A stretch of 43,826 nucleotides of DNA from an uncultured Oscillospiraceae bacterium (GCA_947624385.1 CANQJZ010000016.1:1-43826); one strand, 5' to 3'. Positions 35,962 to 43,298 are shown, counted from the stretch's first letter. A program made the numbers and translations. The notes: generated from the letters alone by a model not told the origin.

Positions 35962-36129
35962 ATGGAAAACAAGAAAAACAATGAGCAGCTGGCGGACGGG
36001 GACGGCAAGCTGGCCCACGGCTGGATCTGCGCCAAGTGCGGCAAGGAGGTCTCCGCGGCCCGCGCCAAGGACGGCAAGGCCTACTGCATCCCCTGCTACA
36101 ACGAGCTCTTCGGGGACCCGACCGCGTGA
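35962..36129 (+). CDS. Small zinc-ribbon protein (55 aa)
   Basis: A short gene starting MENKKNNEQLADGDGK with an AAAGGAGG ribosome site about 9 nt before the ATG. The protein contains WICAKCGKEVSAARAKDG and YCIPCYNELF, two CxxC pairs 18 residues apart, so one zinc-binding knuckle is likely. It sits 28 nt after the surface-protein stop with no promoter between and ends at a very strong terminator, so it was probably cotranscribed with that gene. Function unknown; it could bind nucleic acid or protein. Confidence 0.8.
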   Translation: MENKKNNEQLADGDGKLAHGWICAKCGKEVSAARAKDGKAYCIPCYNELFGDPTA

Positions 36130-36149
36130 ACTGACCAACCGTCAGCACA

Positions 36150-36193
36150 CCAATAAGAACAGCCCCAACAACCGGGGCTGTTCTTATTGGTTT
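36150..36193 (+). terminator. Strong intrinsic terminator
   Basis: A perfect 17-bp stem (CCAATAAGAACAGCCCC and its complement) with a 7-nt loop, followed by TTT. It lies 20 nt after the zinc-ribbon gene. Confidence 0.85.
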
Positions 36194-36260
36194 CGGAAAC
36201 CACTGGCTTTGCCCGCGGAGGCGTCTCGCAAATTTCTGTGAAAGGGCAAGGATAACCACC

Positions 36261-36344
36261 ATGCGTCACAGCGAAGAGTTCAAGCAGCAAGTCGTCAGCC
36301 GCCACCAGTCAGATACGCCTGTCGAGGAGCTGTGCCGACAGTAA
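36261..36344 (+). pseudogene. Truncated transposase orfA fragment (IS3-like)
   Basis: 27 codons starting MRHSEEFKQQVVSRHQSDTP and ending VEELCRQ before a TAA. This is the start of the helix-turn-helix protein of IS3-type elements; the rest is missing. The break lies against the terminator of the serine-recombinase operon, so that element or a deletion probably removed the remainder. Confidence 0.65.
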
Positions 36345-36351
36345 ACAATAA

Positions 36352-36407
36352 AGTGCCTACAGTATCCGGCCAGTCCAAAGATGACTGCCCAAAACACTGT
36401 AGGCACT
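36352..36407 (-). terminator. Terminator of the recombinase operon
   Basis: AGTGCCTACAGT (36352-36363) and ACTGTAGGCACT (36396-36407) are perfect complements, with an inner stem between GGCCAGTC and GACTGCC. Leftward the stem is followed by TTTATTGTTT. It abuts the stop codon of the gene ending at 36408. Confidence 0.75.
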
Positions 36408-36779
36408 CTAATCTCCGCTTTTTATTGGCACCGCTTTTTTGAGGTCAAAGCGCACCAACCGCTGTTGGGGATAAATAACGCCTGGGATCCGATAGGAGCA
36501 AGACTCATTCCATCCCAGGCGTTTTGCCAGAACACCGCAAAAGGCTTTACTGTAAATCTGGAACGCCCTGCGGCTGCCGTTCTCATGCCCATAAATCGAT
36601 TCGGGAACTTTGAATGACACAAAATCTTTCTTGTGGTACGACTGCATGACCATCATCATCTCATCGCCGTTCACCAGGAACCGGACAAAACGTGGACGGT
36701 TTATCTCACGCACAGCCTTTACAAAGACGCGCATGGTGTGGTGTCGGAGATAAAAGGAGATATAGGTGCCCTCACCCAT
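36408..36779 (-). CDS. Recombinase-associated paralogue, shortest form (123 aa)
   Basis: The protein includes MRVFVKAVREINRPRFVRFL, MMMVMQSYHKKDFVSFKVPE, a helix IYSKAFCGVLAKRLGWNESC and YRIPGVIYPQQRLVRFDLKK. The order of elements (strand pair, a 'MMVxxxxR' strand, a helix with FxxxL-W, then Y-R-I-x-G and a final phenylalanine-aspartate strand) matches the two genes upstream and the C-terminal part of the serine recombinase. The ATG overlaps the preceding gene by 8 nt, so it is translationally coupled. It lacks the N-terminal GYQVVRG lead. Function unknown; probably a DNA- or recombinase-binding accessory. Confidence 0.75.
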   Translation of the reverse strand: MGEGTYISFYLRHHTMRVFVKAVREINRPRFVRFLVNGDEMMMVMQSYHKKDFVSFKVPESIYGHENGSRRAFQIYSKAFCGVLAKRLGWNESCSYRIPGVIYPQQRLVRFDLKKAVPIKSGD

Positions 36780-37221
36780 CTTCTCTCACCATCTTCATAC
36801 CTTCCCACACTTCCGGCTTGTTGAAGTCGAAGAGGAGCATCACGCTTTTTCCGACACGAACCAGCTTACCGACTGCCCGATACCGTCTTTTTAGTGCCCA
36901 TTCCCACTGGGAGTACAACCTTCGTGTGAATAGAGAGCATTCCAATTTGGTCGTTTTAGGATTCGTCGGATCCCGGATCCAATTGATCGCGTCAGGTTCC
37001 TTTGATGCAGTCGGCTTGACCAGAATAGATCGCTTTTCCAAATTGACCATCATCTGAACGGCTTCACAGTTGTTAAGCGTAGCAAAAGCAGGCGCATTGA
37101 ACTGCACCGCCGATTCCCATATTGTCATGCACGGTTCGGACAATCTACTGAAATACTGCCCTCGCACAAGCTGGAACCCTTCCATTGAGATGTCTGACAG
37201 CACAAAATCATCTGTTGCCAT
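36772..37221 (-). CDS. Recombinase-associated paralogue (149 aa)
   Basis: It contains MEGFQLVRGQYFSRLSEPCM, VQFNAPAFATLNNCEAVQM, MVNLEKRSILVKP, a helix LFTRRLYSQWEWALKRRYRA and VMLLFDFNKPEVW. These align in order with segments of the recombinase C-terminus (GYQVVRGQFLTRR, FNVECLRRLYDVDYIQLLIH, RKLAIRP, YFSSCLFQIMDW, IIVFDVANA). An AGGAGGT ribosome site precedes the ATG. It is the second gene downstream of the recombinase. No known family recognised by name. Confidence 0.8.
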   Translation of the reverse strand: MATDDFVLSDISMEGFQLVRGQYFSRLSEPCMTIWESAVQFNAPAFATLNNCEAVQMMVNLEKRSILVKPTASKEPDAINWIRDPTNPKTTKLECSLFTRRLYSQWEWALKRRYRAVGKLVRVGKSVMLLFDFNKPEVWEGMKMVREDG

Positions 37222-37232
37222 TTTTCTACCTC

Positions 37233-37832
37233 CTACGACTGAGACGTTGAAATGTATCCGTCAGCCAGATCGATTTTGTAGGACTCTTCGTGCTTCTCTA
37301 CGGGCGTTCCAAAGCAGTCACGCCAGTCTTCCGGCAGGTAGGCGCGACTTTTTTTCGCTCCGGTAGTGACAAACAATTCAAAATCTGTTAATTTAAAAAG
37401 AAACAGGACTTCACCATCACACGTTGCGGGCTTGCCCAGCATCTTGTACCGATACCGCTTGTCCCACTGCATCAGGTCAAAAAGTTTCGCGGCGAAGATC
37501 CGGCAGATCATGTCTCGATTCTTTATCTCCTTTTCCCCGCCGCCAGATGCCCAACGAAGCGAGTCCGGCGCCTCTTTATCACATGGGCGGATTATCAGCC
37601 TGCGCTGCTCAGGATGGATCAGGAGTTGAATATGTGTGATCCCTGGGAACCTGCGCAGACAGGCCATGTTGAACTTCAGTCTGTCTGACCAGACTGTTAC
37701 AGCGGCGTCGCGTGTGTGCGCGAACAACTCAGCCTTTGTGACTTGGTATCCGGCTAAATCAACGACCTCTTCCCCATCAATGTCAGGGTCGATCGGCTCC
37801 ATGTTTGAGAAGATGCCCATATCTTCATTCAT
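37233..37832 (-). CDS. Recombinase-associated paralogue, longest form (about 199 aa)
   Basis: It carries the shared domain in clear form: LAGYQVTKAELFAHTRDAAV, FNMACLRRFPGITHIQLLIH, PEQRRLIIRPCDKEAPDSLR, a helix MICRIFAAKLFDLMQW and VLFLFKLTDFEL, followed by a C-terminal tail with YLPEDWRDCFGTP. The tail matches YIPQEWGEAFGEEF in the recombinase. The ATG at 37832 overlaps the recombinase stop by 8 nt; an upstream GTG at 37844 is possible. No strong ribosome site is visible, consistent with translational coupling. Confidence 0.8.
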   Translation of the reverse strand: MNEDMGIFSNMEPIDPDIDGEEVVDLAGYQVTKAELFAHTRDAAVTVWSDRLKFNMACLRRFPGITHIQLLIHPEQRRLIIRPCDKEAPDSLRWASGGGEKEIKNRDMICRIFAAKLFDLMQWDKRYRYKMLGKPATCDGEVLFLFKLTDFELFVTTGAKKSRAYLPEDWRDCFGTPVEKHEESYKIDLADGYISTSQS

Positions 37833-39651
37833 TGTTGCCCGCACCCACTTTCATGCGCATTCTTTCAATGCTCATCCTCAGTTCCTCCTCGGATATGATG
37901 GAGAGCTCATTTGCGTCCGAAACAACGCGGCTTTTGGCTCTTGCGTTCCAGTCGCCATTTACCCTTATGTAGTAAAGGCCATTCTGAACGCAAAACGCAT
38001 AGAATTCCTCGCCAAATGCTTCCCCCCATTCCTGGGGTATATAATCGACTCTCGTGCGGTGGACCCTATTGTTCTCCTTATCCGCTTCCTCAATATCCAT
38101 ACCAGGGACAGCATTTGCAACATCAAACACAATGATCTCGTCTCTCCCATGAGCAAGCCATGTTCCGCGGATTTGATATCGGAATTCAGGGTTCCAGTCC
38201 ATGATCTGAAAAAGGCAACTGGAGAAATACTGACAGCATAGCGTCTTGGATGTTGGCACTCTATTGCACCCGGCCAACCACCGTATGCTATGTACATCGT
38301 GTTCAGAGCACGGTCGGATAGCCAGCTTCCTCTCGGTTGGATGAATGAGAAGCTGGATATAGTCAACATCATATAGCCGCCGTAAGCATTCGACGTTGAA
38401 CGTGATATGCTTATCTGTGATCGTCAGGCACGGACATTCCGCTCTCCGTGTAAGGAACTGCCCGCGCACCACCTGGTAGCCTTGTAAATCAAATGCGCTA
38501 AAGTAGCTTTTGCGAAGCCGCTGCGTCTTTGCTGAGGCTGCAACACTGTTTGACGCCTCATAATACGTCACGGGGCTGTCATTGACCCAATGATGGTTGA
38601 CAGGCACATAACCCCTGAAAACGCCATCATCAATAACGTGCATGTGGGGAAAGCCCCCGCGCATGTGGTGTCTCCTATTCTCCAGAAGCGTCTGTACCGC
38701 TTCAAACTGCTCCGCAGAGATAATGGCCTCGTGATCATCATTGTAAAGGTACTGATCCCGGTCATGATCGTTCCTGCGTTTTTTATGCTCGAATATATCG
38801 GCGGTGAAAGTTTTCCATGTAAGTACATTGCCACAGTACCGCTCGTTACGAAGGATATAGCGGAGGCTTCCCTCGCTCCAGGCTTTCTTCCCTGTCCTGG
38901 TCGGAACTTGGCAATCCGTCAATATCTCCGCGATCGATGAAAGCGGGTATCCGGCGAGAAAGGCATTAAAGATGAAGCGGATCACTTCGGCCTCATCCTC
39001 GACAACTTCAAGCCGCGCTTGCTTCAAATACCTACCGCTGGCGTCTCTTTTGCGTCGATAGCCGTATAAGTCGGTCGTCAACAGCTTGCCGGACTTGAAC
39101 CTCTCACTCAGCGACCACACCATGCTCTCGCTTTTTTTGACAGACTCCTCCTGTGCGAAGGTGGCAAGAAGCGACAGCTTCAACTCTGAGTCCTCCGCCA
39201 GCGTGAAGAGATTGTCCGTTTCAAAGAACACCCCGACGGGCGGGACATGATTTTTCAGTTGTCGTACAAGCGAAATACAGTCAACCAGATTTCTTGCAAA
39301 CCTGGAAACACTCTTCGTGACAATGAGGTCATATTCCCCGCGCCAGCAGGCATCAAGCATTTCATTAAACTGATCGCGGTTCTTCAGCGAAGTCCCTGAA
39401 ATGCCCTCATCAGCATATATTTTTTTCAGGTCCCAGTTCGGGTGCTTACCAATAAGGTTTTGGTAGTGCTCTGTCTGAAGCTCAAAGGATGACAGCTGCA
39501 TATCGCTATCTGTAGACACTCGGCAGTAGGCGCATGTCCTGAATATGTGTCCATCCGCATAGATGTCTGTCTTCTCTCTCGCCGGGATGAACTGCGGGGC
39601 GCGGTCAGCTTCACCTTCCGAACCATTCCGCCGATAGTACCCTTCAGTCAT
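37825..39651 (-). CDS. Large serine recombinase with an unusual C-terminal domain
   Basis: A 608-residue site-specific recombinase. The N-terminal catalytic domain has the active serine in YCRVSTDSD, then YADEGISGTSLKNRDQFNEM and the arginine motif VSRFARNLVDC. A recombinase domain follows (YGYRRKRDASGRY, RTGKKAWSEGSLRYILRNER) with RRNDHDRDQYLYNDDHEAII. From about residue 370 onward the expected zinc-ribbon and coiled-coil region of large serine integrases is not apparent; instead there is the domain also encoded by the three downstream genes. The ATG at 39651 has GAGGAGG 6 nt upstream, better than the GTG at 39681. It is read leftward from the promoter at 39844-39872. Confidence 0.9.
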   Translation of the reverse strand: MTEGYYRRNGSEGEADRAPQFIPAREKTDIYADGHIFRTCAYCRVSTDSDMQLSSFELQTEHYQNLIGKHPNWDLKKIYADEGISGTSLKNRDQFNEMLDACWRGEYDLIVTKSVSRFARNLVDCISLVRQLKNHVPPVGVFFETDNLFTLAEDSELKLSLLATFAQEESVKKSESMVWSLSERFKSGKLLTTDLYGYRRKRDASGRYLKQARLEVVEDEAEVIRFIFNAFLAGYPLSSIAEILTDCQVPTRTGKKAWSEGSLRYILRNERYCGNVLTWKTFTADIFEHKKRRNDHDRDQYLYNDDHEAIISAEQFEAVQTLLENRRHHMRGGFPHMHVIDDGVFRGYVPVNHHWVNDSPVTYYEASNSVAASAKTQRLRKSYFSAFDLQGYQVVRGQFLTRRAECPCLTITDKHITFNVECLRRLYDVDYIQLLIHPTERKLAIRPCSEHDVHSIRWLAGCNRVPTSKTLCCQYFSSCLFQIMDWNPEFRYQIRGTWLAHGRDEIIVFDVANAVPGMDIEEADKENNRVHRTRVDYIPQEWGEAFGEEFYAFCVQNGLYYIRVNGDWNARAKSRVVSDANELSIISEEELRMSIERMRMKVGAGNNE

Positions 39652-39683
39652 CTTCATCCTCCTCTTCCTTCCCTCGACCACGT

Positions 39684-39806
39684 TTAAGTCCGCTTGTCGG
39701 CTTGCACCAGGGTGCGTTTTCCGCCCGGTATATACGAATGCCGACGCCGATCAGTGCCTTTCTCCCCAACCAAGGAGTACTTCTGCAACTTGATAGGTTC
39801 GACCAT
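39684..39806 (-). CDS. Small leader gene of the recombinase operon (40 aa)
   Basis: Starts MVEPIKLQKYSLVGEKGTDR and ends GKRTLVQADKRT, a very basic peptide. It has an AAGGTTGGTGAG ribosome-site region before the ATG and lies between the predicted transcription start and the recombinase. Its stop is 32 nt before the recombinase start. Basic composition suggests nucleic-acid contact, perhaps an excisionase-like role, but no family is recognised. Confidence 0.42.
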   Translation of the reverse strand: MVEPIKLQKYSLVGEKGTDRRRHSYIPGGKRTLVQADKRT

Positions 39807-39843
39807 CTGCTCACCAACCTTCTGCAGGGGTAGTTCCCATTTA

Positions 39844-39872
39844 AGGATAATACCAGTTTGGTAATTTGTCAA
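39844..39872 (-). promoter_or_regulatory. Promoter of the serine-recombinase operon
   Basis: Leftward: TTGACA (39867-39872), a 17-bp spacer, then TATCCT (39844-39849). It overlaps the opposing promoter and contains operator O1. Confidence 0.75.
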
Positions 39873-39891
39873 GTATTTTACCATATAGGTA
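39851..39891. promoter_or_regulatory. Two operator dyads between the recombinase and XRE repressor genes
   Basis: O1 is TACCAGTTTGGTA (39851-39863) and O2 is TACCATATAGGTA (39879-39891); both fit TACC-N5-GGTA with centres 28 bp apart. O1 lies inside the leftward promoter spacer and O2 over the rightward -10. Expected binding sites for the adjacent XRE protein. Confidence 0.62.
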
Positions 39892-39895
39892 TATA
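39866..39895 (+). promoter_or_regulatory. Promoter of the XRE repressor gene
   Basis: TTGTCA (39866-39871), an 18-bp spacer, then TATATA (39890-39895). It shares its -35 with the leftward promoter on the other strand, so the two promoters compete. Confidence 0.55.
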
Positions 39896-39937
39896 CATTT
39901 TCTTTGATTTCTCGCCTGTGATTCTGGGGGTGATCCT

Positions 39938-40261
39938 GTGATTTTGAAAACTCTTCGTGAGAGCAAGGGCTTATCACAACGTGAGGTCAGCAGAGATATT
40001 GGCTGTTCAGAGGTTGTCTACAATCGCTATGAAACCGGCGCCCGAGAACCCTCTGTTGAAATGATCGTCAAGCTCGCTGACTACTTCGGTGTTACGACTG
40101 ACGCTCTTCTCGGCCACGACGGAGGGAATACGATTCATCTCAACGAGTTTGAGGCAAGCCTTGTTGTCGCCTCACGGAATGCGGATCAGCGGGCACGAGA
40201 GGACGCGCTTGCCATGCTCCAAGCCCATAACACCAAAGGGAAAAAAGAAAAACTTGCGTGA
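39938..40261 (+). CDS. XRE-family helix-turn-helix repressor
   Basis: A 107-residue regulator with a Cro/CI-type domain: LRESKGLSQREVSRDIGCSE (helices 1-3) and YNRYETGAREPSVEMIVKLA with YFGVTTDALLG closing the five-helix bundle at about residue 67. The C-terminal 40 residues are helical and charged, probably for dimerisation. The start is GTG, following GGGGGTGAT. It is divergent from the recombinase operon across two matching dyads, the layout of a lysogeny-type switch, so it likely represses the recombinase and itself. Confidence 0.85.
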   Translation: MILKTLRESKGLSQREVSRDIGCSEVVYNRYETGAREPSVEMIVKLADYFGVTTDALLGHDGGNTIHLNEFEASLVVASRNADQRAREDALAMLQAHNTKGKKEKLA

Positions 40262-40384
40262 AGCGCGAAGGAAACGTCATTTATATCTGCAAAACGGATC
40301 CATAGGAGCGCGTTTTTTGCTCTACCCCGGTGTACACATTTTGCGTTGCGTCCTTGCGTCCTTACCCGCCAAAACTAAGCAAGA

Positions 40385-40412
40385 CCCACGGGAGCCAATA
40401 CGCTACCGTGGG
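40385..40412 (+). terminator. Hairpin after the XRE gene
   Basis: CCCACGG pairs with CCGTGGG over a 14-nt loop, followed by CTTATAATG. It lacks a long T-run, so termination may be weak. Confidence 0.45.
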
Positions 40413-40749
40413 CTTATAATGCCTGAATTTACTGGGTTTTTGCACATTCAAAATTCTCCATTACCATCGCATAGGACTAGTTCTGGTTGATCAGCAGATC
40501 CATGGCAGAACAGTACTCTTTCTAATTTAATACTCTTTTTCGCAGGGCAATTATCGCCGCGTTGTCTACTTCCCGACAGCCGCTTTCGGCAAAATAGTCA
40601 AAGAGCAACTGGCCAACGCTCCCCGGAAAGATCAGTCTCACTGCCGCAGCGTTATCGATTTCCCCACAGAGGAGGCCGCAGATCACCGTGTTTCCGCCGG
40701 ACGCCTCACATGATTGGAACCTGATGCTGCCGGGCATTTTCCATGAGAG
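40413..40749. other. Junction region with a possible coding remnant
   Basis: About 340 bp without a complete gene. A plus-strand open stretch from 40531 to a TGA at 40711-40713 encodes RRVVYFPTAAFGKIVKEQLA and DFPTEEAADHRVSAGRLT. It looks protein-like but has no start codon and follows a stop in frame. A minus-strand open frame (40522-40737, starting MPGSIRFQSCEASGG) overlaps it. I cannot decide between them; given the conjugation gene that follows, a truncated end of a transfer gene is possible. Confidence 0.3.
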
Positions 40750-41061
40750 ATGGTTATACTCTCCAAGATCACCCGCATTTTCACCGCATGGGCCTGTGCT
40801 GTGCTGGCGGTCACGTTTGGCACCGTCCCAGCCCTGGCCGCCGCCGCAGACCCCCTCACCGTTGTCAACAACCTGTCCGACTTCATTTTCTCCGCGATCC
40901 GGGCCATTGGCATCATCATCCTGGGCTGGGGCATCGTCCAGGTCGGTATGTCCGTCCAGTCCCACGATGCCAGCCAGCGCACCCAGGGCTTTTTGTGTCT
41001 GTTCGGCGGCCTCCTGATCGCCTTTGCCAAGGAGATACTTACCACCATCGGCGTCCTGTGA
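40750..41061 (+). CDS. Maff2-like conjugative-element membrane protein
   Basis: A 103-residue protein with a signal-like N-terminus (ITRIFTAWACAVLAVTFGTV), the segment VVNNLSDFIFSAIRAIGIII and a second hydrophobic helix after VGMSVQSHDASQRTQGF. The IRAIG...G-x-x-Q-V-G-x-S-x-x-S-H-D-x-S-Q-R pattern is what I recall as the Maff2/TrbC-like family of clostridial integrative conjugative elements, a small pilin-like type IV secretion component. No other transfer gene survives here, so it is probably a leftover of a larger element. The ribosome site is poor. Confidence 0.7.
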   Translation: MVILSKITRIFTAWACAVLAVTFGTVPALAAAADPLTVVNNLSDFIFSAIRAIGIIILGWGIVQVGMSVQSHDASQRTQGFLCLFGGLLIAFAKEILTTIGVL

Positions 41062-41145
41062 TCCCCGGCACGGAAAAATGCGTCTCACCGGGGGATTGGC
41101 CGTAAGACAGTACGGTATCGGATTTTGGAATGGCGTGGCGTTTTG

Positions 41146-41589
41146 TCACGCCATTTCCTCTTGCATCAGTTCGTCTATGGGGATGATGCCCACAAAGTCG
41201 TAGGAGATGTGGACGCTCTGGCGCCGCTTGCCGCTGCTCTCGTCCGGGGCCTCTATGTAGATGGCCTTCACTAGTTCATGCAACGCATATGGCGTCAATT
41301 CTTTCAGCCGGTGTACTCGCGGCGCTCCAAGATGTGGACCACCGTGCTGGTGTCCCATTTGTAGGGATAGGCGGTTTCCTTGCCTTGGTGGACCGTGGGG
41401 TTGGGGATGTGTTCCTGCTCCAAAAGGCTCCCGATCTGCGTCGGGCCGCGGCCTTCCATGTTGCGGATTGGCCGTCAGGTGTTCGCCACGCTCACCCGTG
41501 GACTTCATCACGGCGCGGATCTTCCGACTGGTGTCGCGGGCGAAAAACTCGTTGAACCAGTTTTTGATCCCGGCAAAGTCATTGTCCAC
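41146..41589 (-). pseudogene. Remnant of a second serine recombinase (TndX/conjugative-transposon type)
   Basis: The frame opens with NDFAGIKNWFNEFFARDTSR and KIRAVMKSTGERGEHLTANP, the end of a serine-recombinase catalytic domain. It then shifts out of frame (expected YGY-KDPED region) and regains sense at ALHELVKAIYIEAPDESSGK, with a final VHISYDFVGIIPIDELMQEE, the usual C-terminus. The N-terminal catalytic serine and several hundred residues are missing and the middle is scrambled, so it cannot be active. It is distinct from the intact recombinase at 37825-39651. Confidence 0.8.
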
Positions 41590-41669
41590 GGGGGAACGTC
41601 TGATCCAGTAAGGAGATCAAGCCATTTCGGAGCGCAACGCTGGAGCTCAGGGTGCGCTCGTACAGGCGG

Positions 41670-41928
41670 CTTTGCATTTTTAGCAATTGGGGATTACTAC
41701 ACCCGCACGGGGCTGGATCACGCCGAGCGGGAACTCATCACTTTCTGTTTTCTGTCCGCTCAAGGCGGCTGTGAACCGCAGCTCACCAGCCACGCGGCTG
41801 CCAATATGCGAAACGGGAATGACAAGCTGTTTCTCATTAAGAGCATCTCTCACTGCCTGCCCTTCATCGGCTATCCCCGGAGCCTGAACGCGCTGCGATG
41901 CGTCAACACTGCGGCGGAACAGAAATAA
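41670..41928 (+). pseudogene. Carboxymuconolactone decarboxylase-family fragment
   Basis: In-frame sense begins near AIGDYYTRTGLDHAERELIT, followed by FCFLSAQGGCEPQLTSHAAA and CLPFIGYPRSLNALRCVN, ending before a TAA. These match the C-terminal half of AhpD/CMD-like proteins. The N-terminal half, with the upstream start, is absent and replaced by unrelated sequence. Confidence 0.75.
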
Positions 41929-42368
41929 TTGAAGATCACATACGGACGAAAAATGCTCACGCGGCTGATCGAACCTCGTGCGCAAATACCGGATGAGCGG
42001 AAGCGGTTTTCCAACCAAGCACTGACGGCACTGATCGTGCCCATTATCATAGAACAGTTTTTGGCGCTGCTGGTGGGCATAGCGGATACGCTGATGATAA
42101 GCTACGCAGGCGAGGCGGCTGTCTCGGCGGTAAGCCTTGTCAATCAGTTGAACAACATATTCATCATGGTGTTCTCCGCTTTGGCCGCAGGCGGCGCGGT
42201 CGTGGCGAGCCAGTATGTAGGCAGCGGGGATAAGCCTAACGGCGACCTTGCCTGCGGGCAGCTTGTGATGATCACAAGCCTTATCTCTCTTGTGATGATG
42301 GGGATCGTGCTGTTGCTGGGCCGTCAGATATTCGGACTGCTCTTTGGAAGCGTAGAGGATGATGTTCT
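41929..42368 (+). pseudogene. Truncated MATE-family efflux transporter (N-terminal part)
   Basis: From a TTG directly after the CMD stop the frame encodes FSNQALTALIVPIIIEQFLA, LLVGIADTLMISYAGEAAVS and AGGAVVASQYVGSGDKP, the first helices of a MATE antiporter of about 450 residues. Sense ends after FGLLFGSVEDDVL, where sequence for an aldo/keto reductase begins. Only about four helices remain, so it is non-functional. Confidence 0.8.
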
Positions 42369-42645
42369 CCAACACTGCCGTGGCCTGCACCGCCTGCGCC
42401 TACTGCACCCGCGGCTGCCCTAAGAACATCCCCATCCCGCAGTATTTTGCTCTTTACAATAACATCATGCGTACAACTGGCAGCTTCTCCAGTCAGGCGG
42501 TGTACTACAATAACCTCTCCCTCGCCCACGGCAAGGCATCTGACTGCATCGGATGCCGTCAGTGCGAACGTGCCTGCCCCCAGCATTTGCCTATCACCGA
42601 CCACTTGAAAGCTGTGGCTGCCAAGTTTGAGGGCGGAAACAACTT
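42369..42645 (+). pseudogene. C-terminal fragment of an aldo/keto reductase with a 4Fe-4S domain
   Basis: The frame contains ACTACAYCTRGCPKNIPIPQ and HGKASDCIGCRQCERACPQH, two cysteine motifs of a ferredoxin-like dicluster, then LKAVAAKF. This is the normal tail of clostridial aldo/keto reductases; the catalytic barrel is missing. It is joined at the left to the MATE fragment and at the right to a leftward gene fragment (sense is lost after KFEGG). Confidence 0.78.
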
Positions 42646-42918
42646 CCCCACAATATCTTTTACGGGGATCACCCGATAGAATGGCGGAAATATCCCCACC
42701 GGCGTGTCGCCTACCATGCACTGTGCCACCACGTCAGGGCGGGTGTAGTAGCGTACATGCGCCTCCAGGCTGTTCATCACATATAGATCACCGTCGTAGA
42801 ACCAAAGTGCCGTCTCGTTGTATTGCAGGGCGTCATCCGGCATGCCGAGCCTCTGTCCAGTCTCGAAATATACGGCCCTGGCAGCTTCCTCCATGAACTC
42901 GGTATCGCGCTCGGACAT
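42646..42918 (-). pseudogene. Leftward hypothetical gene, C-terminus lost at a junction
   Basis: Starts MSERDTEFMEEAARAVYFET with a GGGGTGATC ribosome site. It includes YNETALWFYDGDLYVMNSLE and GDTPVGIFPPFYRVIP, then runs into the antisense of the reductase fragment. No family recognised. It is preceded by a structured leader with its own promoter, so it may once have been an attenuated gene. Confidence 0.5.
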
Positions 42919-42933
42919 GTGATGGATCACCCC

Positions 42934-42968
42934 AAAACAAAAAAGGCGTGTGGCCGAAGCCACACGCC
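42934..42968 (-). terminator. Leader terminator/attenuator
   Basis: GGCGTGTGGC pairs perfectly with GCCACACGCC over a CGAA-type tetraloop. Leftward it is followed by TTTTTTGTTTT. It stands about 16-27 nt before the start codon of the leftward gene at 42918, so readthrough would be needed for expression. Confidence 0.75.
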
Positions 42969-43015
42969 CTACAAAAACGCATAGCTCCACTTGTTGCCAC
43001 ACAAGCCATTCGTCC

Positions 43016-43074
43016 GTACATTGCGATACGAAACGGGAGATACGTTCTTGCCATAAGAACGTACCGCAATGTAC
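43016..43074 (-). ncRNA. Nested hairpin in the 5' leader
   Basis: An outer stem (43016-43025 with 43065-43074, perfect 10 bp) encloses an inner 9-bp stem (43041-43049 with 43055-43063). A leftward open frame begins near 43069 (TTG) or 43054 (ATG, MARTYLPFRIAMYGRMACVA) and reads through the terminator, as a leader peptide might. Candidate cis-regulatory RNA. Confidence 0.45.
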
Positions 43075-43104
43075 AATAAAATATTCGGCTTATGTGGCGC
43101 TCTC

Positions 43105-43134
43105 ATTATAGCACAGCAACAGGAGCGGCGACAA
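43105..43134 (-). promoter_or_regulatory. Promoter of the leader transcript
   Basis: Leftward: TTGTCG (43129-43134), an 18-bp spacer, then TATAAT (43105-43110) with an upstream TG (extended -10). Confidence 0.7.
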
Positions 43135-43298
43135 GCCTTAGTTTGCTACATGGTTCCAGGTATTGCTATGCCCCACACGCGCTGGTTTGCCAGCATAACG
43201 AGAATATACGACGCTTTCGTGCTTACTATAATATACATCGATGCGTTCTATTATAACATGTCTTTTCATATTAGAATAGACCCATTGGTGGTGATTTT

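Noticed and set aside
34186..36138. A 650-codon minus-strand open frame over the surface-protein gene
   Set aside because: Antisense of repeated modules; no plausible start or domain.
36352..36407. Inverted repeat taken as an insertion-sequence end
   Set aside because: It has a T-rich leftward tail and abuts a stop codon, so a terminator explains it better; no matching second end was found.
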